Assembly (NCBI GenBank): GCA_964036045.1
Contig: OZ038388.1
Location: 6,891,058 to 6,955,057 of the forward strand
Length of the DNA: 64,000 bases
Source: Eutreptiella sp. 'Long Island Sound 2002'
Taxonomy: Eukaryota > Euglenozoa > Euglenophyceae > Eutreptiales > Eutreptiaceae
Reading direction: 5' to 3'
Position 1 is the first letter of the stretch. Each line of letters begins with the position of its first letter. A model generated the notes under the pieces. That model did not search any database. It was not told where the DNA came from and saw nothing but the letters and a program-made list of their open reading frames with translations. The position numbers were made by a program, and so were the translations under genes. Shown here in pieces: positions 10,187 through 20,625 of the stretch.

Positions 10187-11233
10187 TTAGTTGGCACTCG
10201 GCCAACATAACAAAATATAATTGGGGTTGGGCAGTAGAAACAAAATCTGTGGGAACTCCTTACAAGTAGTTACAAAGGATACGCTTGAAAATCTAGTTGG
10301 CGTTGGTATCTGCATGGCGCGGTTGCCTCGCACTGTGGAATTATTGGTGCACATCCCAAACAGAGCCGTTTTCAACTCCCCTTGCAGCTCGGTGCAAAAT
10401 GCTTGGTCATTTCTCAGTTGACCATCGGCATTTTGGGGATATTGAGGAGGCACTGCATACCACTTGCAACAGATCCACACACCACGACGGGAGTTAACAG
10501 CAGAAGCAGCAACAACAGTAGGCATACTAGGATGGGTGTCAACAGCAGTAGCAGCAACAATAGCAGAAGCAACAGCAGAGGCAACAGCACCAGCACCAAG
10601 GTTGGTCGTCCACAATTGGTACAACCCAACACAAATCTCCGATTGAGACAAGATGGACGCATGCAAGGCACAATGAAGAACCTTACATTCGTGGCACGCC
10701 ATGTGAGGTGTACCATCACAAGAAAAGCATGTGTCAACGGAGTCCACAGATTTGGGTTTGGGGTACATCCGAGCCACCTCCCAATGTACCGCTGGAGTCC
10801 TTGGGGTGAAGGCCAACTTTGAACGACTTAAGTATAGAGTAGCCTCAGCCATTTCACGCAACAACCACAATCGATCTTGTGGCACTTGCAATATGCCCTT
10901 GAAAACGCGCCGAGACAAGGCACAATGCAACTTCAAGAGACATGCTGGATGGCAACTGACACCATCAAGCTGCTGGATGAAGGTGGAATGCAGGGGTGCA
11001 ATTGCAAATGCAAGGGCACCGAAAGCATCCAAAAGCTTTGACCACCTCTTCCCCTTCTGTGGTTCAACGCCTTCTCGCTCGGCAATCAAATCCACAACAG
11101 CCAACTCCTCTTGGTTAGCCCCAACAATGTGTGGCCGGTCACACATTGGGTCAAACTTAAGGCGGTGGTATTCGCGAGTTGGGGCCATCAACAACAAGTG
11201 GAGCAACCAATGAGAATTACTCATATTATACAC
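10187..11233 (-). CDS. Transposon ORF with B-box-like Cys/His cluster, 348 aa
   Basis: The frame is uninterrupted for 348 codons within the transposon, divergent from the transposase. Around residues 170-195 is CFSCDGTPHMACHECKVLHC followed by ALH, giving spacing C-x2-C-x7-C-x2-C-x4-C-x2-H, which resembles B-box-type zinc fingers. Next comes an Ala/Val-rich low-complexity stretch encoded by imperfect CAG/CAA trinucleotides (about 10490-10600). The N-terminal half (residues 40-165) has regular helix-like composition, but I cannot name it. No catalytic motif is visible. It could be an accessory DNA-binding or silencing-evasion protein of the element; this role is a guess. The first ATG is used, and no upstream alternative is better. 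Confidence 0.45.
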   Translation of the reverse strand: MYNMSNSHWLLHLLLMAPTREYHRLKFDPMCDRPHIVGANQEELAVVDLIAEREGVEPQKGKRWSKLLDAFGALAFAIAPLHSTFIQQLDGVSCHPACLLKLHCALSRRVFKGILQVPQDRLWLLREMAEATLYLSRSKLAFTPRTPAVHWEVARMYPKPKSVDSVDTCFSCDGTPHMACHECKVLHCALHASILSQSEICVGLYQLWTTNLGAGAVASAVASAIVAATAVDTHPSMPTVVAASAVNSRRGVWICCKWYAVPPQYPQNADGQLRNDQAFCTELQGELKTALFGMCTNNSTVRGNRAMQIPTPTRFSSVSFVTTCKEFPQILFLLPNPNYILLCWPSAN

Positions 11234-11745
11234 CTACACCACAATCCGAGGTGGTGCGAAAAATATATCTATGGACAACGCTTGCAAAGTGCGCCGTGCC
11301 CACGATTTAACCAGCTGTTTGCGGCATTGTGCACTGGCACATGAGGCAGGTAAGCTGACCAGTTAACTCCCGACATTCGGTGCTGAATATTTTTACATGG
11401 ATTGATGCCAACACAGATTTGAAGTGTAAGATACTCAATTTAGATGTGGAACTAGAATTATAACTCCCAGATGCATTATTAACCTTACTGCTGCAGCCGC
11501 AGCCAAGCTAACAAAATGCCGCAAAAGCGGTGTCGCAGGCGCCAGACCTTATTATTCCCGCCCGGTGATTACGTAATTAGGCAAAATTGTTAAAGAAATA
11601 ACATTGAAGCGCAGTGTTTTTTAAACTATTTTCGTTAGTTTAATGATTAAATGCCTTATGCCGCGTTGTTTGCTGCGTGCAGCACAACAAACTGCCGTGG
11701 ACGGCCATATTCCTCTGTTGCGCAGGCCGTGCTGTCTGTTGACCT
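11234..11745. other. Divergent intergenic region inside the transposon
   Basis: It separates the two divergent transposon ORFs and would hold both promoters. The sequence is A/T-richer near 11390-11480 and 11580-11650, but no unambiguous TATA box or repeat could be assigned. Confidence 0.35.
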
Positions 11746-13224
11746 ATGCGCAACCCACATAGAAGCAAGAAAACAGCCCGCAGAAAGCGCCACCCGGAAT
11801 ACACGTCCCGCACACCGCAGCTGGTGGAGTCCGACCGTGCAGACGCGCGCCTGACAAGAGCAGAGTGGAAACGATTCTTCTTCGAAGTGGTCCGCCCTGT
11901 GTACAATGAAATTGGGTTCGACGAGTCGCGCATTTACAACCTTGATGAGTCGGGGTTCTTCCGCCAGTTCATCACAAACTCTGGGGCCCGGAAGGTCATC
12001 ACCAAGCGTGGGTGCAACGATGTGTATCGCTGGCGCGGCTATGGACGCGAACACATTACGGGGATCGCTTGCATACGTGCTGATGGAATTGGAACTGTGC
12101 CATTGACGTTGATTTTCAAAACCAAAAAAGTGAAGGGTGACTGGTTTCGACACGCTTCTACGCCGGTGGTGTTGCTAGGAAATGGGACAGGGTGGAGCAC
12201 AGCGGCTGACTTCCAGGTTTACTTGGAAAGAGTGTTCCAGCACTATACCGGATGTTCGGACACGGAGGATGGACGGGTTGTTCTGCTGGTCGACGGCTCA
12301 AAGACGCATCTGACTGCGGAAGTGTTGGCCGCAGCAAAACAACTTGGAGTCCTCCTGATCTGCTTCCCATCGCACTCAACCGACGTTGTGCAACCTCTCG
12401 ATGTCAACATTTTCGCACCGCTGAAGCGCAAAATCCGCAGGGGCCAGGATCGCTGACTCCGTTCGCATCAGGGACGGTCACTGACGCACAGCCGGTTTGT
12501 GGAGCTTGTCACTAGTGCTTGGGGTAGTGTAGCCGGAACTACTCAAGTGAAGGAGTCCTTTTGTGTCACTGGACTATTCCCACTGTCCTTCGATGAGTTC
12601 ATGGAACATGCCCCAGTTCCTCGAATCAGAGATGATGTGCCTGCTCCGAACATTGGAATTGAGCCCCCCGATGAGGGTGTTGCGAACGCATCAGGCAACA
12701 ATGACCCCCATCCACAGATGGCTGATGCCTCCTCACAAGTTTGCTCACGCGCCATCAACAGCGCCATGCGCGACGACCCGACTTCGATGAAGTTTGGTGG
12801 CTTTGTCACCAGTGAGGAGTATATTAGGGCGTGCACTGCGGCAAATTCTACACGGGCTTCAGCGGCACAGCCCTCAGGGGAACAACATCCCAGAAGAGCA
12901 ACACAACGTTCCGCTTCTACCGGGACCTCACCATCACAACGCAGAGCTGTTGCTGGAGACGATGACGATCCAGCAAACCCGTGTCCTGCAGTGCCTTCCA
13001 CAAGTACGCGGTTGCGACGAGGTCGATTTGTGGTCAACCACAAGGACCGCCGCAACACCCAAAACTATGCTCGCGCCGAACGGGCAGGCAGACGGCTGCA
13101 GCGGGAGAGTGACTCTGACTCCGATAGCGACGCACCAGCCGCCAAACGCATCTGCTCAGATTTCTGCTCGGATTACGAAGTGCAGCTGTTTCTAAGCGCC
13201 GCCTCTGGACTGTCGGATTCATGA
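11746..13224 (+). pseudogene. Pogo/Tc1-like DDE transposase, broken
   Basis: The frame runs 11746-12453, hits TGA at 12454-12456, and resumes in the same frame to 13224. The first part has the DDE_1 hallmarks of pogo/Tigger/jerky transposases: YNLDESGFF (first Asp), VVLLVDGSKTHLT (second Asp) and FPSHSTDVVQPLDVNIFAPL (third Asp). Between about 12446 and 12477 the expected sequence continues in another frame (RIADSVRIRDG), so two compensating small indels probably cause the stop. The second part starts THSRFVELVTSAW and GLFPLSFDEF, matching the usual region after the catalytic domain, then an Asp/Ser-rich basic tail. The ATG at 11746 leaves no helix-turn-helix DNA-binding domain, so the N-terminus is missing or in an unseen exon. 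Family assignment is firm; activity is unlikely. Confidence 0.85.
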
Positions 13225-14562
13225 CTGTGTTTCTGTTTGCTGTCAGGTGAACACTTGAATTGTACCCCATTCTCGGATCCATAGATTTGCGATGTTTAGA
13301 GCCATGCAAAACAGGTGTGCATGGCCGCTGATATGATGTGCAGCCAATTCTGACGTGTATTTTTTAATATATGTTTAAGGATTTTTTGCACCCTGAGGCA
13401 AGGCTGGGTACATCCACTGTTTTTGCCCGCCGTTGCACCTCAGTAATGAGAGCAGGAGCAGGAGCAGTTGGTCCCGCCCTGTGGCATGGTGGCAGCACAG
13501 TGTCACTTGTGAGCGTCTGCAGACATTGTGGTGCGGACAGGGGAGTGGCACAGTGTCAGCACAGTGTCATTTGTGAGCGTCTGCAGGCATTGAGGTGGGG
13601 ACAGGGGAAGGACTCAGGCTGCATTGTGTGGTCTGAGTCCTGGCAGGACTGATTGCCCTGAAACTTGATTGAGTAACTTTAGAGAGAAGTACATGTCGCA
13701 ACATTGGGGTGTTACGGCTTATTTTTTTGCAAGTGTGCAAGGGGATAGAGGTGCAGTTCTCATTGTTTTTTTACAAGCAGAGAAATGGAAATACAATGAA
13801 GCGAAGAAGCCACATTTTATAAATGATAAGGTAGAAAACATTTTATCGGACTGGCACAATGGTTTCGATAAATAGTGGACAACAATGTTCACTGCAGAAA
13901 ACACTTTGTCCGCATGGCACACTGGTTTGGATGAATAGTGGACAACAACATTTACGGCAGTGAATAGCCAAACAGAAAAAATAGACTTGAAGGCACAACA
14001 TTCCGGACACACAGTTCTAAAACCTTTCATAGTTAACCTTTGGAAGAAAAACTCAAAACATGTTTGATGTACCCGGGATGTCTGGGAAACAAAGAGACAC
14101 CAAGAAGGCAAACACCGGGGACATGCGTTGTAACCTGATTGTAGAATCTACTCTGAAACATTCCCAAAACTGTTTGAAAAGTGTCCTTAATGCATGTAGG
14201 TTCCATACACAGGGTACCTGGGAGGTGTGTCTGAAGAGAGGACAATAAAAGATTTTGTAAAACTGTTTTGAGAATGTTTTTGATACATGGAGCGCTGGAG
14301 GGAAGACATTGAAAACGTTTGTAAACCCCAGGGGTGTTTCTGAAAAGTAGACCATACAAAGATCAAAAACATGCTGTACTATCTGTACATGAGGGCGAGC
14401 AGGGACCAATGCTGTAACAACCAATGGCCGATAGTGTACAATGCCGGCAAACACTAGGTTTTTTGGTCCCTGACCAAATTTTTCCTATGGGGAACAATTG
14501 GGTCTTGGGGTCAAATGACCCCCGGAAGAAATTGGTCGGGCGGCATTATTTGGTCAGCTTAC
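13225..14562. other. Transposon spacer with 64-bp duplications
   Basis: No gene is seen. A 64-bp unit is duplicated at about 13491-13618 (CACAGTGTCA near 13495 and 13559). Another unrelated 64-bp unit is duplicated at about 13848-13975 (AATAGTGGACAACAA in both). From 14050 to 14400 there are looser repeats around a TACCTGGGAGGTGTGTCTG-like motif. A palindromic TTTGGTCCCTGACCAAA-type segment precedes the satellite. Confidence 0.5.
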
Positions 14563-16305
14563 CTGCCGCCTGGGGGGTCCCCACCGCTTCAATGCGGGGG
14601 GCAGAATCAGAGGTGGCCCACAAGTGGGCAAGGTGGCTACATAACCCCTGCCGCCTAGGGGGTCCCCACCGCTTCAGAGCGGGGGGCAGAATCACAAGTG
14701 GCCCAAAAGTGGGCAAGGTGGCTACATAACCCCTGCCGTCGGGGGGGGGTCCCCACCGCTTCAGAGCGGGGGGCAAAATCAAAGGTGGCCCACAAGTGGG
14801 CAAGCTGGCTACATAACCCCTGCCGCCTAGGGGGTCCCCACCGCTTCAGAGCGGGGGGCAAAATCGGAGGTGGCCCACAAGTCGGCAAGGTGGCTACATA
14901 ACCCCTGCCGCCTGGGGGGTCCCCACCGCTTCAGAGCGGGGGGTAGAATCAGAGGTGGCCCAAAAGTGGGCAAGGTGGCTACATAACCCCTGCCGCCGGG
15001 GGGTCCCCATCGCTTCACAGCGGAGGGCAAAATCAGAGGTGGCCCAAAAGTGGGCATCAGAGGTGGCCCAAAAGTGGGCAAGGTGGCGACATAACCCTTG
15101 CCGCCCTGGGGGGTCCCCACCGCTTCAGAGCGGGGGGCACAATCAGAGGTGGCCCAAAAGTGGGCAAGGTGGCTACATAACCCCTGCCGCCTGGGGGGGT
15201 CCCCACCGCTTCAGAGCGGGGGGCAGAATTAGAGGTGGCCCAAAAGTCGGCAAGGTGGCTACATAACCCCTGCCGCCTGGGGGTCCCCACCGCTTCAGAG
15301 CGCGGGGCAAAATCAAAGGTGGCCCACAAGTGGGCAAGGTGGCTACATAACCCTTCCGCCTGGGGGGTCCCCACCGCTTCAGAGCGGGAGCACAATCAGA
15401 GGTGGCCCACAAGTGGGCAAGCTGGCTACATAACCCCTGCCGCCTGGGGGGGTCCCGACCGCTTGGGAGCGGGGGGCAGAATCAGAGGTGGCCCACAACT
15501 GGGGAAGGTGGCTACATAACCCCTGCCGCCTAGGGGGTCCCCACCGCATCAGAGCAGGGGGCAAAATCAAAGGTGGCCCACAAGTGGGCAAGCTGGCTAC
15601 ATAACCCCTGCCGCCTAGGGGGTCCCCACCGCTACAAAGCGGGGGGCAGAATCGCAGGTGGCCCACAACTGGGGAAGGTGGCTACATACCCCTGCCGCCT
15701 GGGGGGTCCCCACCGCTTCAGAGCGGGGGGTAGAATCAGAGGTGGCCCAAAAGTGGGCAAGGTGGCTGCATAACCCCTGCCGGCGGGGGGTCCCCATCGC
15801 TTCAGAGCGGAGGGCAGAATCAGAGGTGGCCCAAAAGTGGGCATCAGAGGTGGCCCAGAAGTGGGCAACGTGGCTACATAACCCTTGCCGCCTGGGGGGT
15901 CCCCACCGCTTCAGAGCGGGGGGCACAATCAGAGGTGGCCCACAAGTGGGCAAGGTGGCTACATAACCCCTGCCGCCTAGGGGGTCCCCATCACTTAAGA
16001 GCGGGGGCAGAATCAGAGGTGGCCCAAAAGTGGGCATCACAGGTGGCCCACAAGTGGTCAAGCTGGCTACATAACCCCTGCCGTCGGGGGGGGGGGTCCC
16101 CACCGCTTCAGAGCGGGGGGCAAAATCAAAGGTGGCCCACAAGTCGGCAAGGTGGCTACATAACCCTTGCCGCCTCGGGGGTCCCCACCGCTTCAGAGCG
16201 GGGGGTAGAATCACAAGTGGCCCACAAGTGGCAAGGTGGCTACATAACCCCTTCCGCCTGGGGGGTCCCCACCGCTTCAGAGCAGGGGGCAGAATCAGAG
16301 GTGGC
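14563..16305 (+). repeat. Satellite S1, about 20 units of 85 bp
   Basis: About 20 head-to-tail units of 85-86 bp can be counted by the recurring GGTCCCCACCGCTTCAGAGC. Each unit contains GGTGGCTACATAACCCCTGC and three inverted repeats: GCCCACAAGTGGGC, GGGGGTCCCC and CCGCTTCAGAGCGG. Some units carry an extra 21-bp AAGTGGGCATCAGAGGTGGC duplication. The array lies wholly inside the transposon. Because 85 is not a multiple of three, frames rotate, and the long ORFs over it are artefacts. A 2.5-unit relative is at 38818-39040. Confidence 0.9.
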
Positions 16306-16338
16306 AGCAGTCAGAAGTGGAAAATTCTTTTTTGGGGG

Positions 16339-16361
16339 GGCCACGCAACAAAGCGTAGATT
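16339..16361 (+). repeat. Single S2-satellite core at the end of S1
   Basis: CCACGCAACAAAGCG at 16341-16355, preceded by GG and followed by TAGATTT, matches the hairpin core of satellite S2 (21204-23815), where the usual sequence is CCACGCAACAAAGCGTGG. It is one isolated copy, next to the S1 array and inside the transposon. Confidence 0.7.
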
Positions 16362-16431
16362 TCAAAGTGGGGGGACAGCATGACAAATAGCCCACAAGTG
16401 GGCCGGGTGGCAGTCAGAAGCGGGAAAACTT

Positions 16432-16651
16432 TCTTTTGGGTAAGTAAATTACTTCATAAAAAAAAATCTACTAAGTAAATTACTAAGTAAAAAAAATTTG
16501 CCAAGTAAATTACTGATCAAAAAAAAATTACTAGGTAATTTGTTAAGTAGAAAACCCAGCCTAAACTTAGTAAAAAATCTTTTTACTAAGTTTTGAATCT
16601 TAGTAAAACATTTCTTAAAAAAATTTTTGTACTAAGTTTTGCCACGGACGC
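16432..16651 (-). repeat. Transposon right end
   Basis: A/T-rich palindromic units (AGTAAATTACT type, about 16440-16550) are followed by an inverted pair at 16563-16576 and 16580-16593 (AAACTTAGTAAAAA and complement). The terminal motif, read inward on the minus strand, is GCGTCCGTGGCAAAACTTAG. It mirrors the left end. Confidence 0.8.
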
Positions 16652-18240
16652 TCATATCACATAGTGCATTTGAGTTTTCAGTGAACGCGTCTACCTAATG
16701 ACGATTCAAGTGGCCAATGCAAAATGGGAGTGAAAATGAACTTTCATGTCTCAACTTCGTGTTTCGATTTAATTTTTGACTCGAATGCAAAGCCACGTAG
16801 GTGCTTCTAAGAGGCTTCGTGGGCATCAGGTATTCGAATCTTGGAATGGTGCAAAATGCATCATTGAGCATGAGGCATTAGCATATAGCACTAGCCCATA
16901 ACCAAGAGCCATAAGCTTCCAAGTACAAGTGTGCTGTAGTATTTGGCACTTGGTAATGGAGATTGAAATGCAACCCGCAAACATCACGGCTACAGGATTC
17001 GTCGGCAAAGAACATCTCGACGGTACAAGCCAAGAGAAACCAATCCGAGGAGCTTCGTGAGAGCAAGGTGTGCCCACCATGAGTAATAATATATTTGGCA
17101 GGTGGCAGTGGACAATGGGGATCCCAAACAAGGTGTGGCTCAGAATGATCATGAGTTTACAGGTGGTGGTCAACCAAAATCATGCCTTAGGAGGCGTATG
17201 GCCGTTCGACTTGTACTGTCTTGGGGCATGAAAAGACTTCAGTGGTTCAGCAATGGCGGTAGCCACGGCCTTCGAGATTGCAAACGATGACAACTCCTAC
17301 TGCTTTAGTCATCGCCTCAAATCAGTTCCTAGTACAATAGTCATCGTCTTTGAAATGCCGTTGCATTCCACTTGTGGTCCCCAATATTCCATCAAGATTT
17401 CCCGGTTTTTGATATCCACAACTTATGCTTTGTTAAGGCAGCCCAGCAGCTAGACAACTGCATCAAAAAAATGCAAATGGCTCGGAGGGCCTAGGGCTCC
17501 TTTGAGACCCCCTGGATGATTAAAAAAAATGTGCTCACTACGATGTTGACTACGCGGTCCACACACCCGCAAACATTCAATCATTAATTGTCCAGCATGC
17601 AAGGGTGGAGGGTAGAGGAAGCGGTGTTAAGCATCCACTACAGTGTACCACTACCATGCACAGTACATGCCCACATGAACGGAGAGCAGTGTTCGACACA
17701 GGCAAAGGAGGCATACAAAAAAGTGCATGTGTGCATCCTCTGGATGAACATTAACAAGTGCCATGGTCATGGCCATTGCCCCATGCCTTGCAAACCATCT
17801 CCTCAACTTCTCCCTATTTCCTACTGGGGCTCAACCCCCCTGCCCTCAACCATTGCCTCTCGCCATTTGTCACTTTGCTTACATTCCATTCACCTTCATA
17901 GGCGCCTGCTTGACGTTTGGCAACGGTGTGTGTATGATGTTGAGTATGATTGCCCCTAGTACAGGGCAAGTATTCATTTCATTACCGTGTCACACAATGG
18001 GCAGAGAGAGATGGGCCCGTTACCAAGGGGCTTTGCCTCACCCACCCCCGGCCCTAACTTCACATGCCCCCACAAAGCGGCTCCCCCAATCGGGAGGAAG
18101 GGCGCAGTCACCTTGAGCAGCACCCTCCAGCGGGTTTTGCCCATAGGGCTGCTCGACCGAAGTCTCGCATCCCCCTCCTTCGGGCGGATGACACGGGGGT
18201 AGGGTCCCATCGCATCTCCTCATCAACTTCTGGTTTCCCA
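16652..18240 (+). repeat. Family R copy B (with right target duplication)
   Basis: The first nine bases (16652-16660) are the right target duplication. Then 16652-17555 matches copy A 50-484 plus 1126-1574 without element M. 17557-18240 matches the inverted fragment 2177-2841. Copy C has the same order of the two halves, so B looks like the ancestral arrangement. No frame is maintained across copies. Confidence 0.8.
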
Positions 18241-19478
18241 CGACCACAACAGGTTGTAAATATGGTGACAATGCAACTACAAACGCCATTGCAAGTTGGA
18301 TAATCCAAACAGGCAAAGAGTTGGTGCATGGAGTAGGCAGCGCCTCAAACACCACTGCTATGGGAAGGGGATACCGGTGAGGAACAAATGCCAAAAAGGC
18401 AACCCATAATACTAGAGATGCGGAGGTGGGGGGATGGCATGATAAAGTATTGCGCACCCCTAACAAAAAAAAGAGTGGCAACAACAACAGGGTCGAGTTC
18501 AAAAAGCAGACACCATTCCGTACCCGGGGGGGGGGGGGTTTAGAACCACTCCATTGCCATGAAGCACCGTGTGTGTTCCCTCAACACCCCCATGAACATG
18601 CTCCCCCATTGTGTATATCTCTGGGTCAATGTGCACTCCCTCGGACCACCAAACTATGTACTGCATGTATTTTTTTTTGTGTGCACATACGCGGTGATGT
18701 ACCCCATATGTTGCATGTCGCATGCTGTATCGGGACAAACAAACGATGGTGCTCGGTTTGATGTTGTGTTTTGGGGTCCAGAGCATCTTTTGGGCTCAAA
18801 AGAGATTTTGACCTTGACTTTGTAGAGCAAGGTGGGCAAAATGGGTGCCAGCATATGTTTGCATCCTATGCATACTCAAGAGGGGGGGCGAGGGGAGTGA
18901 GCGGAGCTGTAGGGTACTCAATCTTTGTGTGCCGTATCCATGCTGCTTGTGTGCATGCATGTGTATGTGTGTGTGCGCGTGCGCGCAGGGGGAAGAACAA
19001 TATTCAAGAGGGAGACCCGCATTGGTCCACGGCCCCCATGGTCGCTTGGGGCGCCATCAAAAATCAGGCCAGCGCACAGTGCAAATTGCCTACTGACCTG
19101 TCTGACGCCCACTAGGGTCACAGCTCACTGCCTCGCCTGCGGTAGAACCTCTGTAGGGCTAGGGTTCAGGTGTCCACTATCACGGCACGTCCGTGCCTGG
19201 CTGCGTCATACAGCCTCACACACGCCCGCTTCGCGGGTGGGGGGGGGGGGTATGACAGCACTCTACTGCGCTTGAAGGCTTGCATCTCACCTGCCACTGG
19301 CGGCCGGGCCGTTTAGCTGAGCCCCCAACCCCCCCCCTTGGGGTGCGCAATCCCACTGGTGGCACCCTGCCCGGAGGCCCAGGCGAGGTTGTGGGGAGGC
19401 CGCGATTCATTTAACCAAATCTGAGTCCGTGGAGTATGTTCGACGGTTCATGATGGAGGACTCCACCCTGCACCATGT
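18241..19478. other. No gene recognised
   Basis: The region holds runs of G (18526-18538, 19239-19250), a GT-rich stretch near 18960-18990 and short ORFs only. A small CCCGCTTCGCGGG palindrome is at about 19225. Confidence 0.45.
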
Positions 19479-20036
19479 CTACAATACACCGTGGGCACTA
19501 CCATGCACCGTGCTCTCACGCTCATGGTCAATCCTACAGTACTTAGGCGGGGCAGGTTCAGATCGGGGATCGGACTCCCACGACTCCACACTGACGGCCG
19601 ACCCTAGTTCACTCACACGGTGTGACGAGAGGCCACGGCATGTGCAGTCTGTGCCGCACCGACAACTGTGTTGCCCTTCCAATGATCGCCCTTCGCTACG
19701 CTCCACAATGTCACTCACTTCTGAGTCTAACTCCTGCGGGCCAAGCACGTGCCACTCCAAAGTCTGTGAGCGCTGCACCTCCCTTACCCACTCACAAGAG
19801 TAGGCCCAAAGCCTCACCCTCCCTTCCTTTGTCAACGGGTCTGCCTTCACGTTCCCCATAATGTCTATAGATTGTGCGGAGGGGGGGTGCCCAGCGTGGC
19901 GCCTAGCACAGCAGTGCCGCACCCCGCTGCCAACAACAGCACAGGTGGAGCATTGTCTGTGTTGGTGTGCAACGCATAACCATAGCCGCGGGAGCTGCGG
20001 CCGAGTCTCGGGGCGCCAGGCCCCCACCCTGTGCAT
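19479..20036 (-). other. Open frame with an RNase H-like motif (doubtful)
   Basis: A 185-codon minus-strand frame contains IDIMGNVKADPLTKEGR. This resembles the GN-x-x-AD-x-L-(A/T)KEG motif near the end of retroelement RNase H domains. No reverse transcriptase, integrase or other RNase H catalytic motif is visible nearby. The rest is Cys/Ser/Arg-rich and unrecognised. It may be a retroelement fossil or a coincidence. Confidence 0.2.
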
Positions 20037-20625
20037 TGGACGTCTGCCCCTGGGCGCGTGTCCACTTGTGGCGCTGCCGTGCCACCTTGGCCAGCCGGTG
20101 GCCTAAGATGTTAGCATATATGCACACAAAATGGAATACATTACCATTCTCACATAGTGTCAGCCACATCCGAATGGTTGGGTATGCGGCCCAAGTGTGA
20201 TCCGACAATTTGCACCGCCCCTACCCATTTTTTGGGTAGGGTTTCATCGGCTTGGGTATTTCCGCCAATGGGCACCACAAACCACGGGACTCTGGGTCAC
20301 CGAAGCGGTCATGGGGTTCAAAGTACACCATGGCGTTGGAAATACACCATGGGGTTAAAACTGCATAAGGGTTGGGAGGGTCAACAAGGTTGTCATGGGG
20401 TTCAAATTACACCATGGGCTTAGAAATACACCATGGGGTGAGAAATGCTATCTGGGGGAGGCGGGGGGTAAAGGAAGGGGTGTGTGTGTGATACTATACT
20501 ACTCGGCCGACACGACTCGGGACGCCCTTAAGGCTATGGCGGCCCAGGCCTCCCTCCCGCCACTGTGTGGGTCTTCCACCCCTAACGCGCATGCTGTTGT
20601 AAGGGAGGGAGAAGGAGAGGGCACC
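20037..20625. other. No gene; short ACACCATGG-type repeats
   Basis: Around 20320-20445 a motif of about 20 bp containing TACACCATGGGGTTAAAA recurs four or five times imperfectly. Nothing else is recognised. Confidence 0.4.

Larger units (their letters stand above)
9888..16651. mobile_element. 6.76-kb DNA transposon with 9-bp target duplication
   Basis: The insertion is proven by its own window. Copy A of repeat R is continuous at 50-58, while copy B is split here and flanked by the 9-mer TCATATCAC on both sides. Both ends start GCGT and share GCGTnnnTGGyAAAACTTAG in inverted orientation, followed by A/T-rich palindromes. Inside are a minus-strand ORF with a zinc-finger-like Cys/His cluster (10187-11233), a divergent broken DDE transposase (11746-13224), duplicated 64-bp spacers and a 20-unit satellite (14563-16305). 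A 9-bp duplication is typical of Mutator-like elements (also 8 bp in hAT). The visible transposase is pogo/Tc1-like, which normally duplicates TA. The family is therefore unresolved. Confidence 0.85.

Noticed and set aside
9881-16656. TA target duplication for the large transposon
   Set aside because: A TA reading requires the flanking bases to match the element ends at further positions by chance. The 9-bp reading also makes both ends start GCGT.
19800-19900. Retrotransposon RNase H domain
   Set aside because: Only one short motif (GNVKADPLTKEG) fits; no other catalytic or reverse-transcriptase motif is near. Kept only as a low-confidence entry.
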